Of a stretch of 64,000 bases of DNA, positions 1 to 14,300 are shown piece by piece. Position numbers and translations under genes: made by a program. The stretch is taken from contig NC_063053.1 in the NCBI RefSeq assembly GCF_018812025.1, positions 12,071,623-12,135,622 on the forward strand, given 5' to 3'. This stretch comes from Megalobrama amblycephala (lineage: Eukaryota; Chordata; Actinopteri; Cypriniformes; Xenocyprididae). Position 1 is the stretch's first letter. Each line of letters starts with the position of its first letter. Below the pieces are notes generated by a model that searched no databases, was not told where the DNA came from, and saw only the letters and a list, made by a program, of their open reading frames with translations.

Positions 1-541
1 TCTGATTAATATCTCATCTGCAGAGGGATTTTATCCACCCCTTGAAAGGGAATGAAGAGCTGTCTTTTTTTTGTTGAATGCTTTTTTTAGTCTTCAGTGG
101 CTTAGTTTGGGTGTAGCTTGATCATTTTTAGACATTTAAGCTGTCAAAATGTGTTACGTTTACCCCAGATTGCTTGAGTTCATAGAACATAATTTTTTTC
201 TTGTACTTCAACATGAGGGCTCTATTCCAAAATTTAGTGAGCTACCTTCCTAGATGGCATATTTTATGCTGCCTTCTAAGGTATTTCATTTTGGCTGAAA
301 TTTGTATTGCATTGTATGTATCCTTCAGGGAGAAGGCAGTCCCAGAATGCATTGTGATGAGCTCTGTGAATAGACCTTATGTAGCCCCGCCCCTTTTCAG
401 CGTTGCGCTCGTTGTCTTTTGACTACTGGCTTGTATTTCCACAGCGATCTTATGTATTTATGAATGAACTGCTCATTTTAAAATTCTCCCGTTCTAATGC
501 TCCCGTCTCCCGCGCATGTTTCTCTGGAAAATAAGGTCTAT

Positions 542-1090
542 AGAGTGCTTCAGTGATGATGAATTTTTGTCGGCCAACACAGAAGTTGGCATCACCATGT
601 TTGATTTAACAAAAACCCAATAGGATATTTTCATTAACTTTACATGTTTTATCATAATAATCTCCACAAGTGAACACAACTTTTATCAATTTTGAAGACT
701 AAATACAACAGCTAAACATAGGCTTTAAATGAATTATATCATGGTCACATGACTTCAACATCACCACCATTAAGCTTCTGACAACTCTTTCGGTCTTTCT
801 TAAAAAAACAAAACAAAACATTTTCCCTGAACTTTAAGTTAGAGTACTTTGCAAGAGCACAATTATAAACACAATGAGGCTGTAAAAGCGGACTAGTTAG
901 ACGAGTATATGAGAAAATCCCGAGCTTCCCACTGGTATGGTGGCGTTCAACTCATAAAAATCTTTCCGACATGACTTGAACGCACCCATCGCAAAATAAA
1001 CCCGTTGACTTAAGGATGACCGGAAGTGTTAAAATGCTAACTAGTTTCCAGTTATTGGTCTACAAAAATATGTCATCCCTGCAGTAGTCT
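542..1090. mobile_element. Inverted-repeat DNA element, 'CTCAGGGATGACGC' family (short, diverged copy)
   Basis: The ends are AGAGTGCTTCAGTGATGATG and, inverted, a matching 3' end (…ATGTCATCCCTGCAGTAGTCT). The interior aligns by eye with part of the longer copy at 45791-47702, for example the stretch with CATCACCACCATTAAGCTTC. No transposase is visible, so it is a non-autonomous, diverged copy. Confidence 0.6.
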
Positions 1091-2335
1091 TTAAATTCAT
1101 ATATAAATATAAATATATTTCATTCACTGCTGAATGCGATCAATAAAAACTCTTAAATCACGTCATTAATAATAAATATTTTAATTACATTATTTTAATT
1201 ACAGCATTATTTTGATAACTTAGCAACATGCTTGATTAAACTAGTAAAAATCAGTAGCGATTTCTGACTCACAGTATTTGTTGCCTTTGTAGAGCATTTT
1301 AGTTAGTGTGCAGGCATTGAACTATTGTACCCATTATTTGTATGCTATGCATTTTTATTCGAATTACAGTATCTTGTTATCTTAACAACATGCTAACATT
1401 AAACTACTGAAATCAATAGCAGTTTGTGTGTATTTGCTGCCTATGTAGAGCATTTTACTTAGCATGCATCTTAGTGGCCGTTGACACAGAACACATTTTT
1501 CCATTACACTTTGCTGCTTTTCCATTGGTTTTCTATATAAACATGCGTTTGACTGACATGTTTGACTGTTGCGCTTATGTCTTGCGTCTTTTGCAGTGTC
1601 TTTTACATAACAATTCTCTCTCGAGTTCTGCCCTGCGTCTCGCTTTTTTAAACGCAAAATGTATTCTCTGTTAATGGCCTCTTTGAAGGTCATTGCCTAT
1701 GTAGACAGCAGACTGTAAAGCAGCTCACTTGGTCACATACTCACTAGAGCTATGATGTTCAAGGTCGCATTGTGTCAGTAACTGACCAATGTCTTTACTC
1801 TTGTCAATGTCTTTTTTCTCTAAGTTAAACTTGACTGTACCTTAATGCGGTAAGTCTGTGCCCTGTAGTGCTGGGGGTAAACTGGGACACTTGCCTCCCC
1901 CATCCTTCTCATCCTTGGCCTCTGGAGGTGTCTTAACAAGGAGCTTCATTGGAGTAATAAGGATCTCTGGGCTGTCCCTCACCAGGAGGCATATCACAGG
2001 TCATCTCTTCTATTTTAGTTTGTGGCTAGCAGCGAAGGCCGTCTCATAACAGTACTCCTCAACAGGCCTCAGTCCCTTAAATTGTTTTAATGACCAAGTA
2101 GGATATTCACCTATTAAAAAAATTAACACAAGAGATGTTTGCTTTCGAGGGTTTTCTCATGTGGGTACTATACCTATAAAGAGTGACCATCGGGTGCCTG
2201 TATATTCATGCTCCAATGACCACATCCCTCCTGAAAAAACTTTTAGCTGGTCTATGACCAGAACCTGTCTGAAACCAGCCAACAGACCTGCCTGACCAGA
2301 CTGGGAGATCGGCTACGACCAGCAAACCAGCTTAG

Positions 2336-2491
<156 letters not shown>

Positions 2492-3876
2492 AAATTGCAG
2501 TGCTGTACTCACACAAGCCTATTATTCCTCACAGTGACTCTGGTTTGCTAGGATACAATAGTTTTCTGCTCTGAGAGGTGGGGTGCTAACAATACATTCC
2601 TGACCAGATAGGCTCTTCAATTGTACTCTGGTATGTTGGGAGATTAGTCCTTTTGCTGTGGAGAGTAGCAGCTTGACTTTCAGTGGAAAAAGGTTAAAGT
2701 TCACAATTTCTTCATGTGTGTGTCTCTTTTCACATCTTGGTGTGTCCTGCCATGGTGTTGGTGAAAATGACTTGGTATGTGGACAACACGTCGGCCCATG
2801 CAGTGCTGCTGTTAGCCTGCTGAAATAGCTCATCCACAGCAGCAGGGTCTGTGGAACCTGTGGCTTTATCTGGCCCGTGACTGTGTTTGGCCAATGGCTA
2901 TTAACCAGTGCTGCTCAGGTACAGTCACAGGATTGAATCACCACTCTGTAGATTCAAATCTGTAATAATAATCTGTAGATTATTATTATTATTTTCAAAC
3001 TTTTTTTTGCACTTCCTCACTGTAATTTTCCCCACAGTTACCAGCCCAGTCACTATTATACAACATGAGGTGATGGGGACTGTGTCAAAAGCATTTATTC
3101 ACTCAACTACTCCCATAATATCTGCCTCTAAGTAGCGGTATACTCAGCACTCAGTTTATCTTATCTGTAATTTGCTTCAAGATGATCCCTCAACAACAGA
3201 TATCTCCCCTGATGGCATAATATCTGCTCCAAGTTCATCTGGAGTGACACGGATTGAGAAAGTGTATCTTTGCCCTGTGGGCTATGTCTTTAAAAGAATA
3301 ACCCTCGTTTGCTGGGTGCCTGAAGTCCTTAGAGGAGGGAAAGGGGCAAAGAAAATGCTGCATTCAATCTTTTTGTTCTTATTTAAATGCTTTTAGTCAT
3401 CCATAGAAGGCGTTTGGACTTCTCTCAATCCGCTGTGAAGTTACGTGAAGTGTTGTTCTCGCTTAATGCGCTTTGGCTTTCCCCGCTAATGTTTTTTCTG
3501 GCACTGTTAGCGTCTGTCTGTTGGGATTCTCTGAGATGTCACACTTGGGTAGTGTTGTTTACCAAAGCTTTAGACCTTTGTCTTTTTATTTACACCTTGT
3601 TAAACCCCAAGCCATAGACTGTAATATCTTTTTTTTCCTGTTACGAACTAGAAAAATATTATGTTTGGAAAATAGCATGCTAGTTGCTAAATAGCTAGTT
3701 AACTTTGTAACTACAGAGAATAGAGGAAAAACAAAAAAAAGAGTTATTATTTAAATGTTCTTATTATATATTTGCTGTGTCAGAGCACCTGGTTTTTACC
3801 CAAGGTTATAAACAGTGTTTAACCCGGGGTTAAGTGCAGTTATATACCCTCTAGCACAGGGATTCTTAACTCATAG

Positions 3877-3975
3877 TGCGTCTCAATCAGCTCCCTAGTT
3901 CAGTAGTCAGGGCACATTCATTTACATGATATACAGATTCACGACCTAGGGAGCTAGGGAACTGATTGAGACGCA
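3877..3975. mobile_element. ~100-bp palindromic miniature element
   Basis: The ends TGCGTCTCAATCAGCTCCCT and AGGGAACTGATTGAGACGCA are near-perfect inverted repeats. It appears inserted in another element, because flanking sequence (about 3855-3876 and 3977-4200) resembles the ends of an hAT-like miniature element of the 57116-57309 type (AATCAAACACACC and GTTGAAGCTAAACT). Confidence 0.65.
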
Positions 3976-5654
3976 GGGACAGTGTTCAAGGTCCACTTTC
4001 AAGCTCCAGCCCTAATCAAACACACCAGAACACACTAATAAAAGATATTCAGGTCCTTCTAGAAAGCTACAGACAGGTGAGTATGATCAAGGTTGAAGCT
4101 AAACTTTTCAAGAAAGTGGACCTTCATAATGTTTTCATCATTATCTTATCTAGGACACCTTGTGACCCAGGACTGCCATTGGTGCCCTTTCAAACAGATG
4201 CATGACACCCCTTAAAACTCGGTATCATTGCAACATACGTTATTACATGTGAATTATAGAAAGAGCGGGAGCGGGTCCACTCAAAAGAGTGTGAGCATAC
4301 TGAGGGAAAAATGTGTGCGTGTGTGTACTAGCGCACATGTGGCTCTAAATGGCTTGGCTCTCCCCTGGTGGGCCGGGGTTTGCTGTGTCCGGAGCTTTGC
4401 TTTGTCCTGGGCTTTCTCTCTGATTAGGCGCTGGTGAGGTCTCACTTAAGGCTGACGGAGAGTAGCGCACTACCTGCACTGCCCATGCTGTTCCCATCAC
4501 AGCCACTTCCCCTATAATGCCACTTAATTCCCCAAGAAGTGGCACACTGCAGCAGTGGCCAGCCAGAGAAAGGGTGTCGTAATGCATCTGGACCCGACAT
4601 CGCCCCACAGGGATAATAGCCCTGATTGCTCCTGATTCCCCGTCTCCACAAAGTACCTCATGTAAAATAAGTGACATTTAAAAGGCATCAAGATGTGAAA
4701 AGGAGCCAGGGTGTGCACCAGAGAAAACGAGAGAGAGAGAGAGAGCAGGGGAAGTAGTAAGCTTTTCACCTGAAAGAGGAAGAGAAAAAAAGGTCCCTTC
4801 TTTTGCTGGCGGGGGAGCGACAGAAAAACGATAAGCCCTTGTGTCGCGAGCTGACCCTCGCTGCTAAGCTTTTTAACTTCCCCCTGTCTGTACTGCTTTT
4901 CTCTCTCCACACACAAATCCGCATACACGCGCGCACACACACGGAAAGAGAGAGAAGGAGGCAGAAAAAGAGAGACGCTGGCAGTGGGTTGACATTGCTT
5001 CTGGGAAGTGCTTGAGTCGGCGTGCTAAAAATCATTTCGGGTTAGATAGAGGCCCCCTGAGCTGGCCCGGGGATATCACCACGCTCATCTCCGTTTAGAG
5101 TGAAAAGCGGCAATGCAAAGCACAGCCTGCAGGCGCCCTGCTTGTCCGTTCTCAGACAGAGAAAGAGAGAGTCAGAGAGAGATACGGAGGGAATTCAGTG
5201 GCCTTTGCTGTATGCAGTGCTGAGGGTACAGCCAGCATATGTGCCCTATGGAATGCTCTGTGACCTTAATGCCCTGCCACAGACAGTAAAAAAGCAGAGC
5301 AGTGACTCATTCAGCTCAATCACGCACTGGAGACGTTTATCTCTTAATCGTTTCTTATTTTTTAATTTATCAACTTAGAATGTTGTGACAATAATACTAT
5401 TGCTTTTTTCTTGTCTCTGTCTCATTTCTTCTTCTTCTCTTTTTTCTCTTTCCTTAAATGTCAGAGAGGGTCACAGTAAATAATTGTTTAACAACTGACT
5501 GGACGATGAATGAGGTTGACTGGATTATCGACAAATTTTCATCTAGTCTTGATAACTATAAAATAATTGTTCTACAACTGACTGGTTGATTAACGAGGTT
5601 GACTGGATTATCTAGTTTTCTTGTAGTTTTAACAGAATGAAAAAAATTCCATTA

Positions 5655-6062
5655 GGTTTTTTTTTACTCACCCAGGTTGCATTTATTTAATCAAAAATAC
5701 AGTAAAAACAGAAATATTGTGAAATATTGTTACAGTTTAAAATAATTGTTTTCTATTTGAATATATTTTAAAATGTAATTTATTTCTGTGATGACAAAGC
5801 TGAATTTTCAGCATCATTACTCCAGTCTTCAGTGTCACATGATCCTCAGAAATCGTTCTAATATGCTAATTTGCTGCTCAAGAAACATTTCTGATTATTA
5901 TCAGTTTAAAACAGTTGGTTACAATTATTTTGTAACATTATAAATATCTTTACTGTCATTTTTGATCAATTGAATGCATCCTTGCTGATTAAAAGTATTT
6001 CTTTCTTTCCCAAAAAAAAAAAAAAAAACGTACTGACCCCAAACTTTCGAACGGTAGTGTAT
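5655..6062 (+). mobile_element. Non-autonomous element, 'GTTCAAAAGTTTGGGGTCAG' family (family 1)
   Basis: Carries the characteristic family-1 words (TTGCATTTATTTAATCAAAAATACAG truncated forms, CAGTGTCACATGATCCT, and the end ACTGACCCCAAACTTTCGAACGG). This is a common cyprinid repeat with no coding capacity; its formal name is not assigned here. Confidence 0.8.
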
Positions 6063-6281
6063 GTTACTAAAGCTTTCTATTTCAGATAAATGCTGTTCTT
6101 TTGAACTTTCTATTCATCAAAGAATCCTGAAAAAATTGTACACAATTGTACACTGTTTTCAACATTGATAATAATGAGAAATGTTTCTTGAGCAGCAAAT
6201 CAGCATATTAGAATGATTTCTGAAGGATCATGTGACACTGAACCACATCTTACCGATCCCAAACTTTTGGACAGCAGTGTT
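6063..6281 (-). mobile_element. Family 1 element fragment, opposite orientation
   Basis: Directly abuts the previous copy tail to tail. It contains the reversed words GGATCATGTGACACTGA and TTACCGATCCCAAACTTTTG, and has an internal deletion. Confidence 0.75.
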
Positions 6282-8626
6282 TGTGTGTATGTGTAGGTGT
6301 GTATATATACACATACTATGTATATTGTGAATCTGAAACCAGCCTGTTTGTCCAGAATTGAGTTTCCCATCACACTAATAATAGTTCAAGATGTTTTAAA
6401 TTTGGATTAAAAAAAAAAAATCCTAGACCAGGTGTTATGGGAAAGCAAGAGCAGCAAATGTACACAGTAGGCAGTTGATACTTGACATCCATTTTTGGGC
6501 CACTCACTGGCCCCTAATGACACACCTGGCCATGGCCCTGCTTTTCGGCTTGGTGTGATGTAGGGCTTTTTGCTATTCAAACATGAAATGACTTCTAGTT
6601 TTAGTCTTGTAGTGGGCTTAAAGGACCAAGCAACTTAATGTTGTGATTTATTACATGATTCAATCAATAAAAGGGTTTAATATTCACCAGTAGGGACAAA
6701 AACAGGTTGCAGTACAAGTCAGAAGGATGACACCATGATGACATGTTGTCATGATTACAATTCGGAAGTAAGTTCCATCTACATGATAGACAGTGTCGGG
6801 CTTGAGACATCTCTGTGTGTGTCTGGGTCTGGCCTGTCCATTGTTATAGCTGTTAACACATTCTCACCTGTACACATTAAATCACACACACACCTGCAGC
6901 AGTGGATAACTGTTCACACATTATCACCCACTGAGCGCACACTTTTTCTCACAGTGCTGTTCCTGTATCCCCTACAGGGCCGTGCAGTAATGTAAGTTAA
7001 GATAGCTGCCAACAAGAGTGCTGTGATGCTATATAACAAGGAAAGTGGGTCGCGCTGGCACTATTTTCATCTGACTTTTCAATAGGTTTATGATAGGAAC
7101 TTTTTCCCGACGCATTAATGAATTGTTCGCTAAGAAATTCTCATTCAAAGGCCTTTTGTCCCTGGCGGCTGGTCATTACACCTCAAAAAAAAAAAAAAAA
7201 AAAGACTCAGTGGTAATTACCGTATGCGCTAAAACAATTCATTTCTAACAAAGGAAAGGTCTGCGCTTAGAAGTAGAGATGTTTTTGTCAGCAAGCACGT
7301 TTACAATATCCCATCACCCGTCTCTTCACCCCTTTTTCTCATCAAACTCTTCCCCTCTCCTTCTCTCTATTCATCCCTATCATTTCTCTCCCTCTCCCTT
7401 TAATTGTTTATATGCATTAACATTCTCCAAATAGACCTTGTTCAGGTGACAGGGCTGTAATTTGGCGGGCCCCTGCTCCACAGTGCAGCAGAGAGAAGTA
7501 AGCAATTTAGGCTTGCGCGGCGGCTGTAATCTGGGGTTGTCAACGGCCCGCGCCATTCCAGCCTATGCTAATCAATCAGCTGCGGTCTGCACCCGCTCAT
7601 CTGACCGGCTTAGCCCCGCACCCGCGTGCTGATATATCTATTAGTCTGCCGTCAGCGCCGCGCCACTGCGAAGATGAGATTCCGCCAGCTTTGGCATTTT
7701 CTCTCACAGATAAGTAAGCTATCAGGCCACCGGATAAATAGCAGAGCAAAGAGTTGCCCCGGCCCCCGCGCGCGCCGGTGACAATGCAGCGATGGCTCTT
7801 CTCCCCTCATTATACGCCGCCACCCCTAATCCAAAAAAGTTGTTTACCAAGAGAGGAGGGCGGCCTTATCTACCCGAGGCACAGTGTTGCGGCTTTGAAA
7901 ACACACTCGTGTGCGCAGCTGGGCAAGACGGAAAGGCTTTTTCCCCCTCTGTATTCTGTCATTTTGGTGTGCTGGAGCTGTGTGGTTAGAGGATTCCTTT
8001 TTTGTGCACTGAAAATTGCTGAGGGGTGTGTGTCTGTATGAATGCGTGTGTGGGTTTGTGTTGTAAAAGATTAAGCTTGTCGAATGTGAACCGAGTGTTT
8101 TAGGGGTGGGCGGTGTGTCCAAATGCATCATGGTATGAGTAATATTATATGACAGAAATAATATATAAATATATAGGTATTTTTGGCTCAGAATTCAATT
8201 TAAACTTTGTTTTTGGAAACTTGATGGATGGAAATCCAAAGGTTATTCACAAAAGGATGACTAATAAGTCTGGCATCAATGCTAAAACAGCTTCACATTA
8301 TGTAATGCCTGAGTTTGAGGAAAATAAAAGACTGACAGTAATACAGTTTTTAAATGTGGCAGTATACGGTATGTTTGAAGCTGTTATAGAACTGTTGATA
8401 TGTCAGAGACACGACAGCAGAACTGTTGGCTCATGGGGACTCTGGTTCAATTCTGACCTGGGTCATGTCCTGTGGCCGGTTTCATAAACTGCTTAGACTA
8501 GTATTAAAAGTTAGTCAACAAACTTTTGTCAGTTACATAAAAAGTTTGAATGGTCTAATTTGAATCTGAAAAGTAACACTTGGCTAACTACTTTTGGCCA
8601 AAATAGGTTTTAAGACACTGTCTTAA

Positions 8627-9428
8627 AGGTGGGGTATTTATTTTTTCAACAACGCTGTTGGGCATTGTTGATATTGGAAATCAATCCAAACAAACCCACC
8701 CCTCTCTTTATTGCTCCGCCTCCAAAACTCACCCTCCAATCCTAACCACCCTGCTCCGAGTCGGTCTCGAACCCCGGCCCGTCCGCTGCTGGAAGGCAAG
8801 GCAAGTGCACTGACAATGATTCCAAACACCACATTCACTAACAGTCGTCAGTGCGCAGCGGTTTACCTGCTTAAACTCTCACTATCTGGCCACTGTTACA
8901 CACGCAATGCGAGAGTGGATGTCTGTTTATCACAGCTGACGCGCAACAAAATGCTTCACGAAAAATAAAGCGCAGATGATAAACGAACGACAAGGAAACA
9001 CAAAAAATGAACGTACAGTACACAAGAGTAAATACAAACAAGAGTTTGTGTTAGTCGCCAACAGCACATGTGCAGCTCCAGACAATCAATGACACTCAAA
9101 CCCAGTGTTACTCACATGTGGAGCAGAATCAAAGCAACCTCCACGTCTGTTTTCAGGCCTTCCCGCTTAGCACTCTCCAGTGTTGGAAAGCTTTTCTAAT
9201 ATTAGCGCTGGTCCTAAAGTGCTTGCCCAGTCATAAACCTTCATTCCAGTGATATTCTTTTGAGCTCTTTGTATTGCGTCTCATCATCTCTCTTTCTGCA
9301 TTCTGCATCTCTTGTTCTCTCTCCTTGACTGTCATACGCCCCCTAATGCTGATTGGTTAGACATTTGTTGTTAGTGTCAGCACAACTAACTTCCAAACAG
9401 TGTTGTTGAAAAAATACATAACCCACCT
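8627..9428. mobile_element. TTAA-flanked inverted-repeat element (802 bp)
   Basis: TTAA at 8623-8626 and 9429-9432 bounds the element. Its 27-bp ends (AGGTGGGGTATTTATTTTTT… and its complement) match at about 25 of 27 positions. No transposase is visible. A tRNA-like B-box match (GGTTCGAGACC on the minus strand, 8763-8773) lies inside. Confidence 0.8.
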
Positions 9429-11879
9429 TTAACAAAGTGGCTATGTTTACTCAACTGGCAGCTGAATTCATTCTCGTTCTACCACCATCCACTGTCCTGT
9501 CAAATCTTAACTTCTTAATATAATAATGACCAAAAGCCTATAAATAATTATATTCTAAATAATGAATTATAAATAAATTAGTTTGCCAAACTGTGTTGTT
9601 GCTAAGCAACTGTAAACACTGTACAGTAATGCTATGCCTATAGAGCACAACAGTCAGGTTCCGGAAGTAAAAATCCCATTCATTTTCTCCATAGGGGAAT
9701 TGATTTTTAATAATAACTTATTATCTTTAAAGACAAACCTACTTTGAACTACGACATTGTTAATCTATGGTATATGCTTTTGTTGAAGCCATCAGCCAGC
9801 ATCATATCAACATATTTTTTTTGAATAATTGTTTAACAGCAGAATTCCTGGTGAAAAATGACATTCCCCATGATTCTGCAAAAAATCTCCACTGGTCAGA
9901 GAATCAAAACACCCAAATCATGCCAAATCACCCACTCCCATGAGGCACTGTGAATAAGTCCTTCTCCTTAGCCTCTCAGGCTACTTAAATATTTGTGTAT
10001 ATATATGCATATTTTTAAATAAACTTATATGTTTTTTCTGTATATCTTTCAATTAATATTGTTATATTTATGTGTCATTTTTAATTTGATTGTCATTTGC
10101 ACAGTAGTTCCTTCTCTCAATAAGGCCTCTAAGTATACAGTCTTGTACTTTTGCCTTTTTGTCTGATTTTCAAATACTTTTTTGCTTCAAATCAACGTTT
10201 GTAATGTTGTGATTCACCTCATATCTATTTGGTTTGGTTCTTGGCTTATAACTCTTTAACAAAGACTTTTTTAAATCATTGTGGGAAAAATACTGGAACC
10301 AAAGCCACTGAAAAACTGTTCCACTCTATAGCGGACATGAGCTAGCATAGCGCATAAAAACAAAATTGCTTTATAATCAACAAAGTGCCCATCTGCGACA
10401 CCCTTTGGAGTGTATGTTATAGTTTTTGGCTTAAACATTTGAATCCAGTGGCCATAATATTGAAACATACCAACTCAGAATCTTCTGTTTATAATGATAT
10501 TAGGATCTCATTTAGAACATTTAGAATGTATCAGCTTCTCATATCCTATATAGGTCCAGGTCTTCAACAGCCCTGATTGGTTCTACAATGGTTGTTGAAC
10601 TCTTGCAGGAACTGCACTTTGTTGCATCTCTGATTGCTTCAGAACCCAACTTTTACCATCTTCTCTGAGACGCCACGCAGTGACTTTGGTTGTCTGCGGA
10701 TGTACGTGTGAGAGTCAGTGAGTGTGTGTTCAGTAATCCTGAGTTGGAGTAAAGTAGCGGTGTGAGGGAACAGATTGCAGTTGATCATGCTGAAATGCTC
10801 TCTTATCCGTTATTGGATCTGAAATGGAGGAGGCTTAGGAATTATCAGAGGCCGGCGGTAATGTGGAGATCATCTGGAGAAAGCTCAGGGCTGGCCCACA
10901 TCCTGAAAGGGAGGAGGGAACACACAATTATGAGAGAACTTTGTCTTTTTTCTGTTTCTCTTTGCTGTATCTTAGATTTTTTATGTTGTGATGTATGTGA
11001 TTCATAGGTTTTAGCTTGATCTATATGACATGTCATTCTTTGGACCTCAGTATCTAACAGTTCATAAAGTGTTGTGGTAAGCTGATTGTTTGTCCTGTTC
11101 ATTGTTCCTGTTTAAGCCCATGACGTTGAGGGTCTCTACGTACATGCAAGCAAACAAGTGGCTCCAGAGCACAGCGACTATAGTATGTACGTAAGTAAGT
11201 GCCGGACGGCATCTGCGCGTCTCATCCCGGCTCATATGATTAGTGTCTGGCATTTCCACCAGGATTAGCCAGGCGCTGCACTTTTCCAAAGTTCACAAGG
11301 TTAGCAGTTCACCTACACTCATGCTGCTTGCTGGAGGACCACAGTTGGGTGACATTTTTGTGCCACTAGTGGCAATAAAAAAAATTACACAAGTATTGAC
11401 TCTTTTTCAAAAAAAAAAAAAAAGAAAAGTAAAACACTTTTTTAATATATATTACACAGTGTTTCAATGTTCAGCTACAGTAGCATAATGAGCTGCAGCA
11501 TATGTATGTTTTTTTTATTTAACCTCACTTTTACATTGTGGGTTTTACATCAAAATTTGAGGGAAGTGGAAAAAAAGAAAGAAGAAAAAGAAAAAAAGAA
11601 GTTTTGAAGATAAGTTAAGGGAGGTAAAGAGAGTAGCAGAGACGGCTCTGTGTCTCATTTGGTAATTGATGGTGAGAAGAGATTGCATTATCCCCTTGAA
11701 GAGCTTTTATCTGCTATCACCTCATGGCTTCTTCATTTCCTCAAGTGCATCTTGACCCCTATCCAAAATAAAACACACACCTTTACATGCACATGTCTGC
11801 TTTAGGTCTTTAATTTAGATTCAAGTTTTAGATTCAAGACTTTTAGTCTTTCTTAGTGTCCATGTCAGTACTAAATGTA

Positions 11880-12118
11880 CTACACTACCAAAAGCTTTAA
11901 TGTTATTGAAATGTCCCTGAAAAGGCTACATTTTATTTGATTAAAAATACAGTAAAAACAGTAATATTGGGAAATATTACAATTTAGAATAACTTTTGTA
12001 TTTGAATATATTTTAATATGTAATTTAATTGAATATATTTTAAAATTTATTTTTGTGAAATTATGAATTTCTTTACTCTTACTTTTGTTCAATTTAATGC
12101 ATCCTTGCAGCATTCAAG
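11880..12118 (+). mobile_element. Family 1 element, internally deleted
   Basis: Contains TTTGATTAAAAATACAGTAA and ends at TTAATGCATCCTTGCAGC. The central CATGATCC portion is missing. Confidence 0.7.
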
Positions 12119-13801
12119 ATTGAAGACTTGGAAGTAATTACCCTCTGCTTTGATTGGGTAACAGTTTTGCATATTAAAATCATTTTTAACATCCCCACCA
12201 TTATACGTGTGGAATTGTTTTGAAAACTTCCGATGTTGAAAAATATCTTGTTACATCGTTGAAACATTTGCCAATGTGAAACATTTATGCGTATTACATA
12301 TGCTTGGTTGTGGAAAATAAAGTTTAAGGACTTTGAGTACCACAGTTACAGTTGACAGGATAACTTGGGGTGTTTCGTGTAAATGGAATTATGAATGAAT
12401 GTACCATCGTCTGTCTCACTTTCGTTCTTATAGGCTATTTATCGTTCATCGGGTGGGCAATGATGTAGAAGTGGGCGTTGATTTTCTTCTGCAGGGGCGG
12501 TCTTTTGTCGCACTATTACATCATAATGTGAAAAAAATCCAAAACAAGTCATTTTGCCAGCTTGGTTTCAATAAAACTTTGATAACTACAAAAAAATCTC
12601 CTATGTGACTGCATAAAATTTTAGAAAATCAGTAAACTGACATAACAAAACTGTCTTGAAAATTAAAAAAACAAAAACAAAAAAAAAACATAGCATTCAC
12701 TGACAGAATTATTGTTGCATAAAAAGCACTTAGAAATAGTGTTTCATCATGATTCTTTATAGCGCCTTTGACTGTTTTAAAGCAGCTTCACAGGATTTTT
12801 TTTTTTTGCAGATTTGCTATATATCTGCCAAGGCAGTGCATTTTTGCTATTCATCGCATATTGAATACAAATGAGGATTTTTTTTAAGGATTAGTGTATT
12901 CATGGTGTACTTCTGTTGAGAGTAGGGAAAGACATCCACCTATTGCCATAATTATATCTCAGCATATCATTATTGAAAAGACCTCTAAAAGCAGAAAAAC
13001 TCTTGCCCTTATTAAGCAGCTTCTGTGTTATCTCACCATTTGTACAATTGCTGAATCAATCTATTTCAAATGTCATTTTTAAGAACGTCTTCCTTATGAA
13101 AATGTCATTAATACATTGTGTACAGTTTATTTTAGAAGGCACTTTCTTCAGAAATGTTCTTTTATGTATGTAACACTTCAGGAGTTAATTGAAGACACCG
13201 CATTACACTTTCCTGAAGCATAGTTCCAGATTTATCACTGCAAAATTAAAAATGATAAGATTTAGCCCATCATTCAAACTCACAGTTATTGGCTTTTTAA
13301 ATTCTCAGTCACAGAGGAGGCTGTGTCTTCAGAGATTACAGACAGACAAATTAATCGGCCCAGGTGGGCCACCTGGATGAGCCTAGAAGTAGTTGTTATG
13401 ACCTCTAAGTGTCATAAGTTGTGTTATTTTCCCCCTGTCTAGCTCCAATCCTTATGTGATAAATCTTACACTAGCCTCTCAAAATGTCAGATGGTTCATC
13501 AGCAAGTGGAATAGCAAGCAGGTGCTGCCTTCTTTTAATGGCAGAGGCATATGTTGACGTTTTATCAATAGACATTATTAAATCTTGCTTGGGTGAGTTA
13601 ATCTCAAGCTGATGGTGCAGAGAGGTTGAGAGAGACAGGCTTTAACAGGCCTTCCTGAAAGGCAGGTCATAAGCTGCTTATTATATCGACTCTGTCTTAC
13701 AAATTCACACACACATTTTTTCTCACCCTCTCTCTCTAACCTTCTGTATTACTGCCGTTCTTGCATCCACTGAACAAAATCATTAGCAGGGTCATTCTGC
13801 A

Positions 13802-13832
13802 ATATAAGGGACACCTTTTGTGTCCCTTATAT
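13802..13832. repeat. Perfect 13-bp hairpin with 5-base loop
   Basis: ATATAAGGGACAC, then loop CTTTT, then GTGTCCCTTATAT. It does not coincide with a recognised transposon end and sits alone in intron sequence. Confidence 0.85.
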
Positions 13833-14300
13833 ACCTATGTGGAAATAACTTTCAAGGATAGCTGTAGAATAGTGGATGCCTTTTACTATGCTGTAATATA
13901 GACATTTTTCTGAATACAAAATATATATATATTTTTTTGATAAAAATCCAGTAATTTTAATTGATTTTTGTTTTGTTTTTTTCTTTCCTTTTCTCTTTTT
14001 CTTCTCCTTGCTGTTATATCCATAATTAGCTCATTTTGATTAATAACTAAAAATGGAAATAAATCTAGCATTTGGCTCTATTCTCTCTTTAGTTGATATA
14101 ATGTATTGTTAAAAAGTTATGTCCCCAGGTTGTGCTTTACCTTTGTGACTGTCATATTTTCCCCCTTTTTGAGTAATAAACTATTGCATAAATCATAATG
14201 ACACAATTTTCCAGACATGAATCCTTTTAGGACATTTTGAAGTCTCCTTTTTTACTTTATCTTACGTTTTGTTACTTTTATCAGTAGGGGTTTCTCTTAA

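Noticed and set aside
4524..4940. 138-residue minus-strand open frame
   Set aside because: No domain, starts and ends in low-complexity GA/CT tracts, no splice context. Treated as chance.
8763..8773. tRNA B-box match (minus) inside the 8627-9428 element
   Set aside because: No convincing A box or cloverleaf at the right distance, so not called as a tRNA or SINE.
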